From CATQHP01 sp965205595 (GTDB lineage: Bacteria > Acidobacteriota > Terriglobia > Bryobacterales > UBA6623): a stretch of 64,000 bases of DNA. Numbering within the stretch: position 1 is the stretch's first letter; each line of letters starts with the position of its first letter. Position numbers and translations under genes: made by a program. The notes under the pieces are model-generated. The model was not told the DNA's origin. It made no database searches and saw only the letters and a program-made list of their open reading frames with translations. Shown one piece after another: positions 52,612 through 60,933 of this stretch. The stretch is from positions 62,001-126,000 of the forward strand of contig CBDBHI010000020.1 of assembly GCA_965205595.1 (NCBI GenBank), read 5' to 3'.

Positions 52612-53904
52612 ATGAAGCAAACCGCCCTAGACGCTGTTCTTGTGTGCCCCAATCGGGCGCTAGCGCAGGAGTTCAGCAGCAAGGTGTTGGAGACCGACGG
52701 GTTCAGTGTGCTCGCGGATCTTAAGACTTACCCGACTCCGCAGCAAATCGACGCGAGACTCCGTCAGCTACGTCCAGATGTCGTTCTTTTGGACCTTGGC
52801 ACCGACACCGACGCCGCCGTCGCTCTTGTCTCTGCCGTGAGTTCCCTCACCCCGCCGATTTATGTGATCGGAATCGATTCTCGCAACGATGCGAACGTGA
52901 TTATTCGATCGCTGCGAGCCGGTGCCACCGAATTTCTGTGTTCACCATTTGAGAGTGAGGCGCAAAGCACGGTAACAACGCGTGTTCGCCGACTTCAGGA
53001 GAACGAACAGAAGCAGGCTCCCACCAAAGGGAAAGTCATTGCGTTCGTGGGAGCAAAGGCGGGTCAGGGAGTCACAACAATTGCGTCAAACGTAGCAGCC
53101 GGTATAGCAAACGGGGGAGAGCGAAAAGTGTTTCTCGCCGACTTCGATATCGAAGGCGGCACGGTTTCATTCATCTGGCGCCTGAACCATTCCTATAGCG
53201 TGCTCGATGCCCTGCGAAATTCGGAGAAGCTCGATAGCGCGCTCTGGAAAGCTCTCGTCACCTCCCGTCATGGTGTCGACGTGCTTCTCGCGCCCGAATT
53301 GCCTGAAGGTGTCCCGCTCGAAGCTCATCGCTTCAACGAAGTCATCGAGTTCGCCCGCTCGGCCTACGAATACATCGTGGTCGACCTGCCATCTGTCTGG
53401 AGCAAGCAAGCGAAAGCAACATTGGGAGATGTCGACTTTGTTTACCTCGTCTCCAATCCGGAGTTGCCTTCGTTGCATTTGACTCGGAAATGCATCACCT
53501 ATCTCGAACAATTGGGATTTGCCTCCGACAAATTCGGCTTACTCGTGAACCGCATGAGCCGCAAACAAGAACTGGGTCCGGCCGACATGGAACGGGTCTT
53601 CAACTTTCCGATTGCCAAAGTATTTAGCGAGGACGGAACCGCCGTGCATCGCGCCTTGACGGCGGGTAAGCCCATCGGTAACGGATGTGAATTGGGGCGC
53701 TCGATCAACCAATTCGGAAATAGCGCTTTTGGAATTCAAGTCGAGGAAAAGAAGCGAAGCGTTACAGGTCTCAAACTGAAATTGTCCCGAGCTCAGTTGG
53801 GGGATAAAGGGCCGGCGGTTCTCAAGCTTGGTTCTCTGGGAGAATCGAGCAAATCTTTAACCACAAAGGAGAACCGCCGTGAAGAAACCGTATCACATTC
53901 TTGA
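52612..53904 (+). CDS. cpaE: Tad assembly ATPase-like protein CpaE/TadZ, 3' end replaced by IS sequence
   Basis: A receiver-like N-terminal domain (residues 5-125: DAVLVCPNRALAQEF, PDVVLLDLGTDTDA) is followed by a ParA/MinD-like ATPase domain with FVGAKAGQGVTTIASNVAAGIA near 143, a deviant P-loop lacking the usual GK. It localises the Tad machinery. The IS256 copy at 53778 entered five codons after RSVTG: before insertion the gene ended LKLSALLSHS-stop; now it reads LKLKLSRAQLGDKG and stops at 53904 in the IS. Only the tail changes, so function may persist. Confidence 0.88.
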   Translation: MKQTALDAVLVCPNRALAQEFSSKVLETDGFSVLADLKTYPTPQQIDARLRQLRPDVVLLDLGTDTDAAVALVSAVSSLTPPIYVIGIDSRNDANVIIRSLRAGATEFLCSPFESEAQSTVTTRVRRLQENEQKQAPTKGKVIAFVGAKAGQGVTTIASNVAAGIANGGERKVFLADFDIEGGTVSFIWRLNHSYSVLDALRNSEKLDSALWKALVTSRHGVDVLLAPELPEGVPLEAHRFNEVIEFARSAYEYIVVDLPSVWSKQAKATLGDVDFVYLVSNPELPSLHLTRKCITYLEQLGFASDKFGLLVNRMSRKQELGPADMERVFNFPIAKVFSEDGTAVHRALTAGKPIGNGCELGRSINQFGNSAFGIQVEEKKRSVTGLKLKLSRAQLGDKGPAVLKLGSLGESSKSLTTKENRREETVSHS

Positions 53905-55225
53905 TTCCGCCAAGCAGCAGCGGCTGAGGCCCGAGGAGCTCACGCGTCTGCTCAGCCAAAACGCGCAGCTCATGCTGCCCCTCGTCGAACTCATCGAACA
54001 ATGCCAGGGAGCCGTCGACGAGGTCATCGACGTCACCGGCCGCGCCGCCATCCAAGCCGTGCTCGAACTCTCTGCCCAGCAGGTCACCGGAGGCGAACTC
54101 GCCCAACCCGGCAAGAAGCGCGACGGCGACGTGCTGCGCTGGGGACGGCAATCGGGCCGCGTGAATCTAAGCGATCGCAAGCTGCGGGTGGCCAAGCCGC
54201 GCTTGCGCAAACGCTCCGGCGGCGAGGTCAAAGTGCCCGCCTACGAATCCCTGCAAGACGACGAGCGGCTAGGCTCGCGCATGCTGGATATCTTGATGAA
54301 AGGCGTCTCGACGCGTCAGTATGCGGGAGTAATCGGCGAAATGGCCGACACCGTCGGCGTGTCTAAATCGGCGATAAGTCGCGACACCATCGAGGCTGCG
54401 GAAAAGAAAATCGACGAACTATTCGCGCGCCGTTTCGATGACGTGGACTTGCTGGTGATCTACGTGGACGGCCTGATTTTCTCGGGACACACGGTTTTAG
54501 CGGCCGTGGGGGTGGACGCGGAAGGGAACAAGCACGTACTGGGCTTGCAACACGCGGCGACGGAGAACGCGGCGGCGGCCGAGGACCTGTTGACAGGCTT
54601 GGTCGAGCGTGGAGTCTCGCCCGCGAAAAAGAGGCTTTTTGTACTCGATGGATCGAAGGCTTTACGCGCGGCAGTGCACAAAATCTTTGGTGACGCCCCG
54701 GTGCAGCGTTGTCGCGCCCACAAGCTGCGCAACGTTCTCGACAGGCTGCCGAAGGCCGAACAGGATCAGGCCAAAGCGGCAATCCGCGCGGCCTGGCGGC
54801 TCGAAGCCAAGGACGGTCAAGCGCGGCTCAAGAAGCTGGCCGAATGGTACGCGGGCGACTGGCCCGAGGCGGCGGCGAGTTTGCGCGAGGGTCTCGAGGA
54901 GTGTTTCACGATCAATCGCCTGGGATTGCCGCCGTCGTTGCATCGTTGTCTGGCGACGACCAACATCGTCGAGAGTCCGAACGCCGGCGTGCGGCGGAGG
55001 ACACGTCGCGTGACGCGCTGGAAGGATGCTTCGATGGTGCGCCGTTGGGCGGCGGCGGCATTCCTGGATACCGAGAAAAACTTCCGCAAGATCATGGGCT
55101 ATAAGGATCTCTGGATGCTCGAAGCCGTCCTCAATCCAACCGACTCCGCCGAACCGAAAGTCGCCTAGTACAATGCCCCTCTACACCGCCGCTCCTCAAC
55201 CCTCAACTACGACTGGGACTAGCTC
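53778..55225 (+). mobile_element. IS256-family insertion sequence, copy 2 (1448 bp)
   Basis: Same length and ends as copy 1 (GAAATTGTCCCGAG inward; GGGACTAGCTC at the far end), here in plus orientation and flanked by the 8-base target duplication CTCAAACT (53770-53777 and 55226-55233). It lies in the last codons of cpaE and separates cpaE from tadA. With copy 1 it forms an inverted pair around cpaA-cpaB-cpaC-cpaE. Since each copy retains its own matching duplication, no inversion between the two has become fixed. Confidence 0.95.
53879..55168 (+). CDS. IS256-family transposase (copy 2)
   Basis: A 429-residue protein identical to the copy 1 transposase, with the same DDE residues (VIYVDGL, VLDGSKAL, TTNIVESPNAG). 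The start is preceded by AAAGGAGAA, a good ribosome-binding site, and overlaps the extended cpaE stop. It is complete and probably active. Read-through transcription from the tad locus would also express it. Confidence 0.95.
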   Translation: MKKPYHILDSAKQQRLRPEELTRLLSQNAQLMLPLVELIEQCQGAVDEVIDVTGRAAIQAVLELSAQQVTGGELAQPGKKRDGDVLRWGRQSGRVNLSDRKLRVAKPRLRKRSGGEVKVPAYESLQDDERLGSRMLDILMKGVSTRQYAGVIGEMADTVGVSKSAISRDTIEAAEKKIDELFARRFDDVDLLVIYVDGLIFSGHTVLAAVGVDAEGNKHVLGLQHAATENAAAAEDLLTGLVERGVSPAKKRLFVLDGSKALRAAVHKIFGDAPVQRCRAHKLRNVLDRLPKAEQDQAKAAIRAAWRLEAKDGQARLKKLAEWYAGDWPEAAASLREGLEECFTINRLGLPPSLHRCLATTNIVESPNAGVRRRTRRVTRWKDASMVRRWAAAAFLDTEKNFRKIMGYKDLWMLEAVLNPTDSAEPKVA

Positions 55226-56148
55226 CTCAAACTGTCAGCGCTACTTTCGCACAGCTAGTCGTATGTACGGAAGGAATTTAACTAAAGATGGCAGTCACAG
55301 CTAACGCACCTCAGGCAAGCGGCAACGTTACTTGGGAAGACCGACTGCGTCGAGGCGGAGGGCGCAGCCGTCTGGCCCTTAATCCGGAGTATCAGGAGCT
55401 GAAGTTCAAGCTCCATCGCCGGCTGCTAGACAAGATCAACCTCGAAGCCCTAGCGACGATCGAAAATCAAAAAGTTCGGGTCGAAGTCCGCAACGCCCTG
55501 ATGGTGTTGATGGACGAAGAATCAACCCTGCTGAGCTCGCTCGAACGCCAACAGATCTGTGACGAGGTCCTCGACGAAGTATTCGGACTCGGCCCGCTCG
55601 AACCGCTGTTGCAAGACCCAACGATCAGCGACATTCTCGTCAACACTCACAGGCAAGTCTACGTTGAACGCAGGGGCACGCTGGAACTGACCAATGTCAC
55701 GTTCAAGGATGGGAATCATCTGCTGCGAATTATCGACAAGATCGTATCGCAGGTCGGTCGACGAGTCGCAACCGATGGTCGATGCGCGACTAACGGATGG
55801 CTCTCGTGTCAATGCGATCATTCCACCCCTGGCCGTGGACGGCGCGATCATGTCGATCCGCCGTTTTTCACAAGACAAGTTGCTGCCGGAAGATCTCGTC
55901 GAAAAGAAATCGATGACAGCGGGTATCGCCGAAATCCTCAAGGCGGCGGTTCAGACACGGCTAAATATCGTGGTCTCCGGAGGTACCGGCTCAGGAAAAA
56001 CGACGATGCTCAACGCGTTGTCGGCTCTGATTTCACCTAAGGAACGCGTCGTCACAATTGAGGACGCCGCCGAACTTCAACTCAAACAGCCCCACGTAGT
56101 ACGCCTCGAAACCCGCCCGCCGAACATCGAAGGCGACGGGGCGATCCG

Positions 56149-57755
56149 TCTTGTCCAATACAAGATGAGCCTGAAGGGGAGGGCGATTCCAATACAAGAT
56201 GAGCCTGACGGGGATCCGTTGGGTGGTCAGGAACAGAGCAGCTGCGGGCGATGGGAGTCGCCGTGCAGCAAGCCGAATCGCTGAGTCTGGAGCAGATCGA
56301 GTGTTTTCTCGACGGGTGCCAATCCGTCGCCTTCGAGGGCGGCAATCGAAGCGACAAATATGCGCTCGTCGAAAGCGTCTTGAAGCGGCATCACTATGCC
56401 GACCAGAAGCGCTCCGTCAAGGGTCTCCTGCGGCGTTATCTCGCTAAGCTCACGGGCTTAAGCCGCGCGCAACTCACCCGCCTGATCGGACAGTTCTTGC
56501 ACACGCGTTGCGTCCGTCCGAGGGCCTATCGGCGGCGCCGTTTTCCCAGCAAGTACACACGCGCCGACAGCGTCTTACTGGCGCACGTCGATCGAGTTCA
56601 TCAGCGCCTCTCGGGGCCGGCCACCCGCCGCATTCTCCAACGCGAGTTCCAGATCTACGGCCGCAAAGAGTTTCGACGCCTGGCCGAATTGTCCGTGGGC
56701 CAGCTGTACAACTTGCGAAAAAGAGCCGTCTACCAACGTCACAGTTTGCATCTCGACAAGACCCGTCCCACGCCCGTTGCGATCGGCGAACGCCGCCAAC
56801 CCGAGCCGCGAGGACGTCCGGGCTACCTGCGCATCGACACCGTGCACTCGCCCGAACAGGAAGGTGAAAAAGGCGCCTACAGCATCAATGTGGTCGACGA
56901 AGTGACGCAGTGGCAGGCCGTCGGCTGCGTCCAACGCATCAACGAAAACCACCTCATTCCCTTGCTGGAAGGCCTTTTGGAACAATTTCCATTTATCGTT
57001 CGCGGCTTTCACTCCGACAATGGCAGCGAATTCGTCAACCATCAAACCGCTAAACTGCTCGAGAAGTTGCGAATTGAATTTACGAAGTCTCGCGCGCGCC
57101 GTTCGAACGACAATGCCTTGGTCGAAACCAAGAACGGCGCGGTGGTGCGCAAGTGGATGGGCTACCAGTTTTTGCCCTCGGAAGCGACGCAGGCGATCGA
57201 CACCTTCTACCGCCAGTGGCTCAACCCGTACTTGAATTTTCATCGCCCATGCGCTTTCGCCAGCGAGCGCCGAGACCGCCGCGGCAAGTTGCGCAAGGTG
57301 TACGCCGAGTGGAGCACGCCGTGGGAAAAGCTGCTCAGCCTGCCCGCCGAGCAGCGCGGCCTGCGCGCGGATCGCTCGCTCAAGAAGCTCCAAGCGCGAG
57401 CGGACACTTGTTCCGACACCGAGTTTGCCGAGCAACTCGACGCTCAGCGCAACGAACTGCAACGCGTCTGCAAAGACCTCGCGATCTGCTGGCGCACGCG
57501 CTAGACAACGCCCCGACCCGAGGCGTTGTCGGCTCCTCCGGCCCACGTCCGAAGACGGCCGTGGGGTCTCGCCTGGGATGGCTGCAAAGGGGGATTGGGG
57601 CTGCCGCCCCTTCCCCCTTATGCAATCCCCCTCACCCCGCCCTACGGGCCCCACAACGGGCTTCAACCTCAAGCCCCAATCCGAGCTATAATCCCTCCTG
57701 CCCACAGCTACCTTCGCCTGCCTCCTTCAGGCTCATCTTTCGATTGGAAAAGAGG
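56149..57755 (+). mobile_element. 1607-bp insertion sequence with integrase-type transposase, copy A
   Basis: Flanked by a 6-base duplication GATCCG (56143-56148 and 57756-57761). Ends are imperfect inverted repeats sharing AGATGAGCCTGAAGG. Near the 5' end the word CCAATACAAGATGAGCCTGA occurs twice (56155-56174 and 56189-56208), a likely doubled transposase-binding site. The family is probably IS481/ISNCY (IS1202-like) by its transposase. The same 1607-bp sequence recurs inverted at 60934-62540, differing at only a few bases. Confidence 0.9.
56251..57504 (+). CDS. Integrase-core (rve) transposase, copy A
   Basis: A 417-residue transposase. N-terminal helix-turn-helix content (LSLEQIECFLDGCQSVAFEGG, AKLTGLSRAQLTRLIGQFL) precedes an rve DDE domain with YLRIDTVHSPEQEGEKGAYSINVVDE (Asp near 190), GFHSDNGSEFVNHQTA (Asp near 254) and RRSNDNALVETKNGAVVRKWMGY (Glu near 290). 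The pattern fits ISNCY/IS481-type transposases. About 250 bases of non-coding DNA follow inside the element. Complete. Confidence 0.88.
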   Translation: MGVAVQQAESLSLEQIECFLDGCQSVAFEGGNRSDKYALVESVLKRHHYADQKRSVKGLLRRYLAKLTGLSRAQLTRLIGQFLHTRCVRPRAYRRRRFPSKYTRADSVLLAHVDRVHQRLSGPATRRILQREFQIYGRKEFRRLAELSVGQLYNLRKRAVYQRHSLHLDKTRPTPVAIGERRQPEPRGRPGYLRIDTVHSPEQEGEKGAYSINVVDEVTQWQAVGCVQRINENHLIPLLEGLLEQFPFIVRGFHSDNGSEFVNHQTAKLLEKLRIEFTKSRARRSNDNALVETKNGAVVRKWMGYQFLPSEATQAIDTFYRQWLNPYLNFHRPCAFASERRDRRGKLRKVYAEWSTPWEKLLSLPAEQRGLRADRSLKKLQARADTCSDTEFAEQLDAQRNELQRVCKDLAICWRTR

Positions 57756-58272
57756 GATCCGCCAGCGCGAACTACTCATCAATGCTCTGCGTATGCGTCC
57801 CGACCGAATCGTCGTTGGTGAGTGTCGTGGCGAAGAAGCGCTAGACATGTTGCAGGCAATGAATACGGGTCACGACGGCTCAATGACGACGATTCACGCC
57901 AACACTCCACGCGACGTGATCTCGCGCCTTGAGGTCATGGTCACGCTGGGTGGAGCCAATATGCCTACCGTTTCGATCCGCCAGCAGATCGCATCGGCCA
58001 TCGACCTCATCGTTCAGATCGGACGCTTTAGCGACGGTTCACGCCGCGTCACTTCCGTCACGGAAGTCACCACGATGGAAGGCGACATGGTGATGCTGCA
58101 AGACTTATTCGTCTTTGAAAAGCTCGGCATATCCAGCGAAGGCAAGGTCCTTGGAAGATTCGCCGCCACCGGAATACGGCCACGTTTCTACGAGAAATTG
58201 GTCGCGGCCGGTATTCGTGTTCCCGCCGAAACCTTTGAAGAAGTTGTAGAGATTGGGGAGTAAGGAAGTCTC

Positions 58273-59247
58273 ATGAACCTCGCGTTTATATTTTTCGGAT
58301 TCCTGGCCGTCGTGCTTGTCGGTTGCGTCGTCGTTGCGGATCGCATGATGCGCAAGCGCGACGTCGATCAGATGAAAGATCTCGTTGCCGGTAAGTCCCC
58401 TGTTGGCGGCACCGCCGGCTAACCGGATCAGGGCGCGTTGATGAAAAACGAGGACGAAGATGGCAGGCAGCGCCTTGCCAGAGTCTTTCTCGGAAAGAAT
58501 CTCAACGAGCGGCTGCGTGACTATCTTGAGCAGGCTGGCCTGGAATGGGACCCCGCTCGTACCTTATACCTTTCACTAATCTTCGGCGTCGCTGGATTCA
58601 ATATCTTTTGGTACATCGTTCCACGTGGTCGCCCGATCTCGATCGTCGGCGCGCTGGTTGGAATCGCACTTCCTTTCTTTATCGCTTACCGCAAGCGATC
58701 GGCCCGGATGGCGAAGTTTGAAGAACAGTTTCCGGATGCGCTGGAGTTCGTCGCGCGCGCCATGCGTACCGGCCACGCATTCTCCGTATCGCTCGAGATG
58801 CTGCACAAGGAGTATGCCGCGCCTCTCTCCGACGAGTTTCGCCGCGTTTTCGAAGAACAGAATCTTGGTCTGCCTCTTGAAGTGGCGCTCGAACGCTTGG
58901 GGACCAGGGTTCCTCTCCTGGACGTAAAGTTCTTCGTCTCGTCGGTCTTGCTCCAGAAGCGAACCGGAGGAAACCTTGCGGCGCTGCTCGAGAATCTCTC
59001 CTATCTCATCCGAGAAAGATTCAAGCTTCGCGGAAGGATTAGATCCATCAGTGCGCACGGCCGAATTTCCGGATTGGTGCTCTCTATGATTCCTCTTGGC
59101 GTCTCCGTAATGATGTTCTGGACAAACCCAAAATACGTCTTATTTTTCTTTGACGACCCAGACGGAAAAATGTTGATGGTCATAACAATCATTCTTCAAT
59201 TTCTCGGATTTGTTTCGATCAAGAAGCTTACGGACATCGAGGTTTAA
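58273..59247 (+). pseudogene. tadB: TadB inner-membrane protein split by an in-frame stop
   Basis: A 49-codon frame (58273-58422: MNLAFIFFGFLAVVLVGCVVV, one membrane helix, then basic RMMRKRD) ends in TAA. The same frame, without any shift, continues across PDQGAL to an ATG at 58441 and the type II secretion F domain (FPDALEFVARAMRTGHAFSVSLEML, GGNLAALLENLSYLIRERFKLRGRI) with membrane helices near residues 45-80 and 215-260. TadB normally has such an N-terminal helix, so 49 plus 268 residues approximate one protein of normal length interrupted by a nonsense codon. Reinitiation at 58441 could still yield a helix-less TadB. Confidence 0.7.
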
Positions 59248-59253
59248 ACGATC

Positions 59254-60174
59254 ATGACAGCAATGATTGCATCAATATTCGTATTCGACTTGATCACCGT
59301 CGCTCTGTCGACGCTCGGCTTCAAGTTCTGGGCACAGCCCAAGGCTGTCGTCGATCGCGTGATGGGTGAAGTAGAGCTGGGTCGGAGCCAAGTTCGGCAT
59401 CCCAGTTTGAGCTTCCGCGATGTGATCTCGAAAATCGGTCACATGGTTCCGTCGAATCCGGCGGATGTCAGCATCCTGCAGAAGCGTCTGCTGACCGCTG
59501 GATTTCGTAATCACAGTGCTCTGCGCGTGGTCTACGGTGTCAAGGGTGTCGGCGCGTTATCGCTGATAATCATCACGGCCATAGGCGTCTTCAGTCTGAA
59601 TCTTCAAAATCCCATGACGCTCTTCCAGCTCGTGGCGGTAGGTGCCCTGGGTTGGTCGCTTCCGAACTTTGTTTTGGGACGCCTGGCGTCGAAGCGTCAG
59701 CACAAGATTCGTAGGGCGTTACCGAACGCACTCGACATGTTGGTGATCTGCGTAGAGTCCGGGCTCGGTCTCGACCAAGCGCTGATGCAGGTTGCCAAAG
59801 AGCTGCAATACGCTCACCCGGAGATCAGCGACGAACTTGCCGTACTGAACCTCGAAATTCGCGCCGGCAAAACACGCTCCGACGCGCTTCGGAATCTCGG
59901 CGACAGGACCGCGGTTGAGGAGCTGCAGAAGCTCGTTAGTGTGTTGATTCAGGCCGATAAATTCGGCACCAGTATTTCGCAAACACTTCGGAATTTTTCC
60001 GACTACATGCGGACCCAAGCTAGGCAAATAGCAGAAGAGAAAGCGGCGAAGATTGGCGTCAAGCTAGTATTTCCCATCTTCTTCTTCATCTTGCCGGCGT
60101 TATTCGTTGTGACCGTCGGTCCCATGATCGTGCGTGTCGTACGAGATTTTTTGCCCGCCATAACGGGCGTATAA
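59254..60174 (+). CDS. tadC: Tad inner-membrane protein TadC
   Basis: A 306-residue type II secretion F-domain protein with an N-terminal helix (MIASIFVFDLITVALSTLGF), the hydrophobic pair near residues 100-145, the conserved ALPNALDMLVICVESGLGLDQALMQVAKEL region near 150-180 and SVLIQADKFGTSISQTLRNFSDYMRTQAR near 225, and a final helix (VFPIFFFILPALFVVTVGPM). It pairs with TadB as the inner-membrane platform of the Flp pilus. Intact. 6 bases after tadB. Confidence 0.92.
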   Translation: MTAMIASIFVFDLITVALSTLGFKFWAQPKAVVDRVMGEVELGRSQVRHPSLSFRDVISKIGHMVPSNPADVSILQKRLLTAGFRNHSALRVVYGVKGVGALSLIIITAIGVFSLNLQNPMTLFQLVAVGALGWSLPNFVLGRLASKRQHKIRRALPNALDMLVICVESGLGLDQALMQVAKELQYAHPEISDELAVLNLEIRAGKTRSDALRNLGDRTAVEELQKLVSVLIQADKFGTSISQTLRNFSDYMRTQARQIAEEKAAKIGVKLVFPIFFFILPALFVVTVGPMIVRVVRDFLPAITGV

Positions 60175-60195
60175 ACACGGAGGAGGAAACACAAT

Positions 60196-60291
60196 ATGGA
60201 CCCGCTACTAGTTCGGATTCTTTGCGGCATCATAGGCGTCGCCCTTTTGATGCTAATCGTCAAGCGGCGCCGCGCGCGTCAGCAACAGTAA
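60196..60291 (+). CDS. 31-residue single-membrane-segment protein
   Basis: ATG at 60196 preceded at 60179-60186 by GGAGGAGG, a strong ribosome-binding site about 9 bases upstream. The product (MDPLLVRILCGIIGVALLMLIVKRRRARQQ plus stop region) is one membrane helix with a basic cytoplasmic tail. It is too short for any known Tad component, but its placement between tadC and a terminator-like hairpin suggests it is the last gene of the tad operon. No homologue is recognised. Confidence 0.6.
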   Translation: MDPLLVRILCGIIGVALLMLIVKRRRARQQQ

Positions 60292-60308
60292 CTTGAAGCC
60301 GTTAAATG

Positions 60309-60349
60309 AAGCGACAGTCACGACTGCTTTGTCGAACTGACTGTCGCTT
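60309..60349 (+). terminator. Terminator-like hairpin after the tad operon
   Basis: A perfect 12-base inverted repeat, AAGCGACAGTCA (60309-60320) and TGACTGTCGCTT (60338-60349), with a 17-base loop. It follows the 31-residue gene and precedes the next gene's leader. The T run after the stem is weak (TTTC), so it may stop transcription inefficiently or act as an mRNA 3' stabiliser. Confidence 0.55.
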
Positions 60350-60933
60350 TCAATGGCAGTGAACAAATTTAGCGAATGAGGTCGACGACTAGATCGGCCG
60401 TGAAAGAGCCTTGGCCCCTTCCCAATTAACCGGGGGCTAAGGCGATGAATGAGTTGGATAGATTTTGGAGCATACGAAATGAAGAAGCCATCCCTGGTTC
60501 GGACTAAGACCATAATTCAGACCGTCTGTCTGTGTCTGGCTTTGTCAACTTCCACTTGGGGACAAAACAACTTTATCGGTGGAGGCTCGGCATCCGCGGC
60601 CGCAACGTTCGGAGAGGTGATCCCCCTCCCCGGCGAGATTAACGAGCTATTCGTCGACGAGGCCCGCAGGCTGATTTATGCCTGCAACTTCACTGGCGGA
60701 CGCGTCGAGGTCATATCGATGGACACACATCAGTCCATCAGCCGGATCACCACGACTCCCACTCCCGCCGGTTCTTCAGGAATGACAGTGACGAAGGACG
60801 GGCGCTATTTGATCGTGACGAACGTCCCCGTGACTTCTTCTGTTACCCAGAGTTCGGGCGTGACGGTGGTCAATCTGAATGATCCAAGCGACCGGCGCTT
60901 TTTCACGTCGCTTGAAGAGCCTTTGGGCGCATC

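Larger units (their letters stand above)
55288..58263 (+). pseudogene. tadA: Tad secretion ATPase TadA/CpaF, frameshifted and split by an IS
   Basis: The 5' frame (ALNPEYQELKFKLHRRLLDKINLEAL to IVSQVG) is shifted near 55765 into QPMVDARLTDGSRVNAIIPPLA, then MSIRRFSQDKLLPEDLV and the Walker A motif VVSGGTGSGKTTMLNALS, ending at RPPNIEGDGAI. There a 1607-bp IS lies between two copies of GATCCG. The gene resumes at 57762 as RQRELLINALRMRPDRIVVGECRGEEALDMLQAMNTGHDGSMTTIHANTP (Walker B and His box). Rejoined, it gives GDGAIRQREL in frame. The ATPase is cut between Walker A and B, so it cannot be active. Confidence 0.92.

Noticed and set aside
56575..57705. A 376-codon open frame antisense to the copy A transposase, with its twin at 60984-62114 in copy B
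   Set aside because: It is a mirror of the transposase coding strand with arginine/leucine-rich composition, no domain and no ribosome-binding site; long antisense frames are expected in GC-rich genes.
57526..57755. An apparent N-terminus of about 75 residues in front of the downstream tadA half
   Set aside because: These codons lie in the non-coding tail of the IS; the real tadA frame resumes at 57762 after the target duplication.
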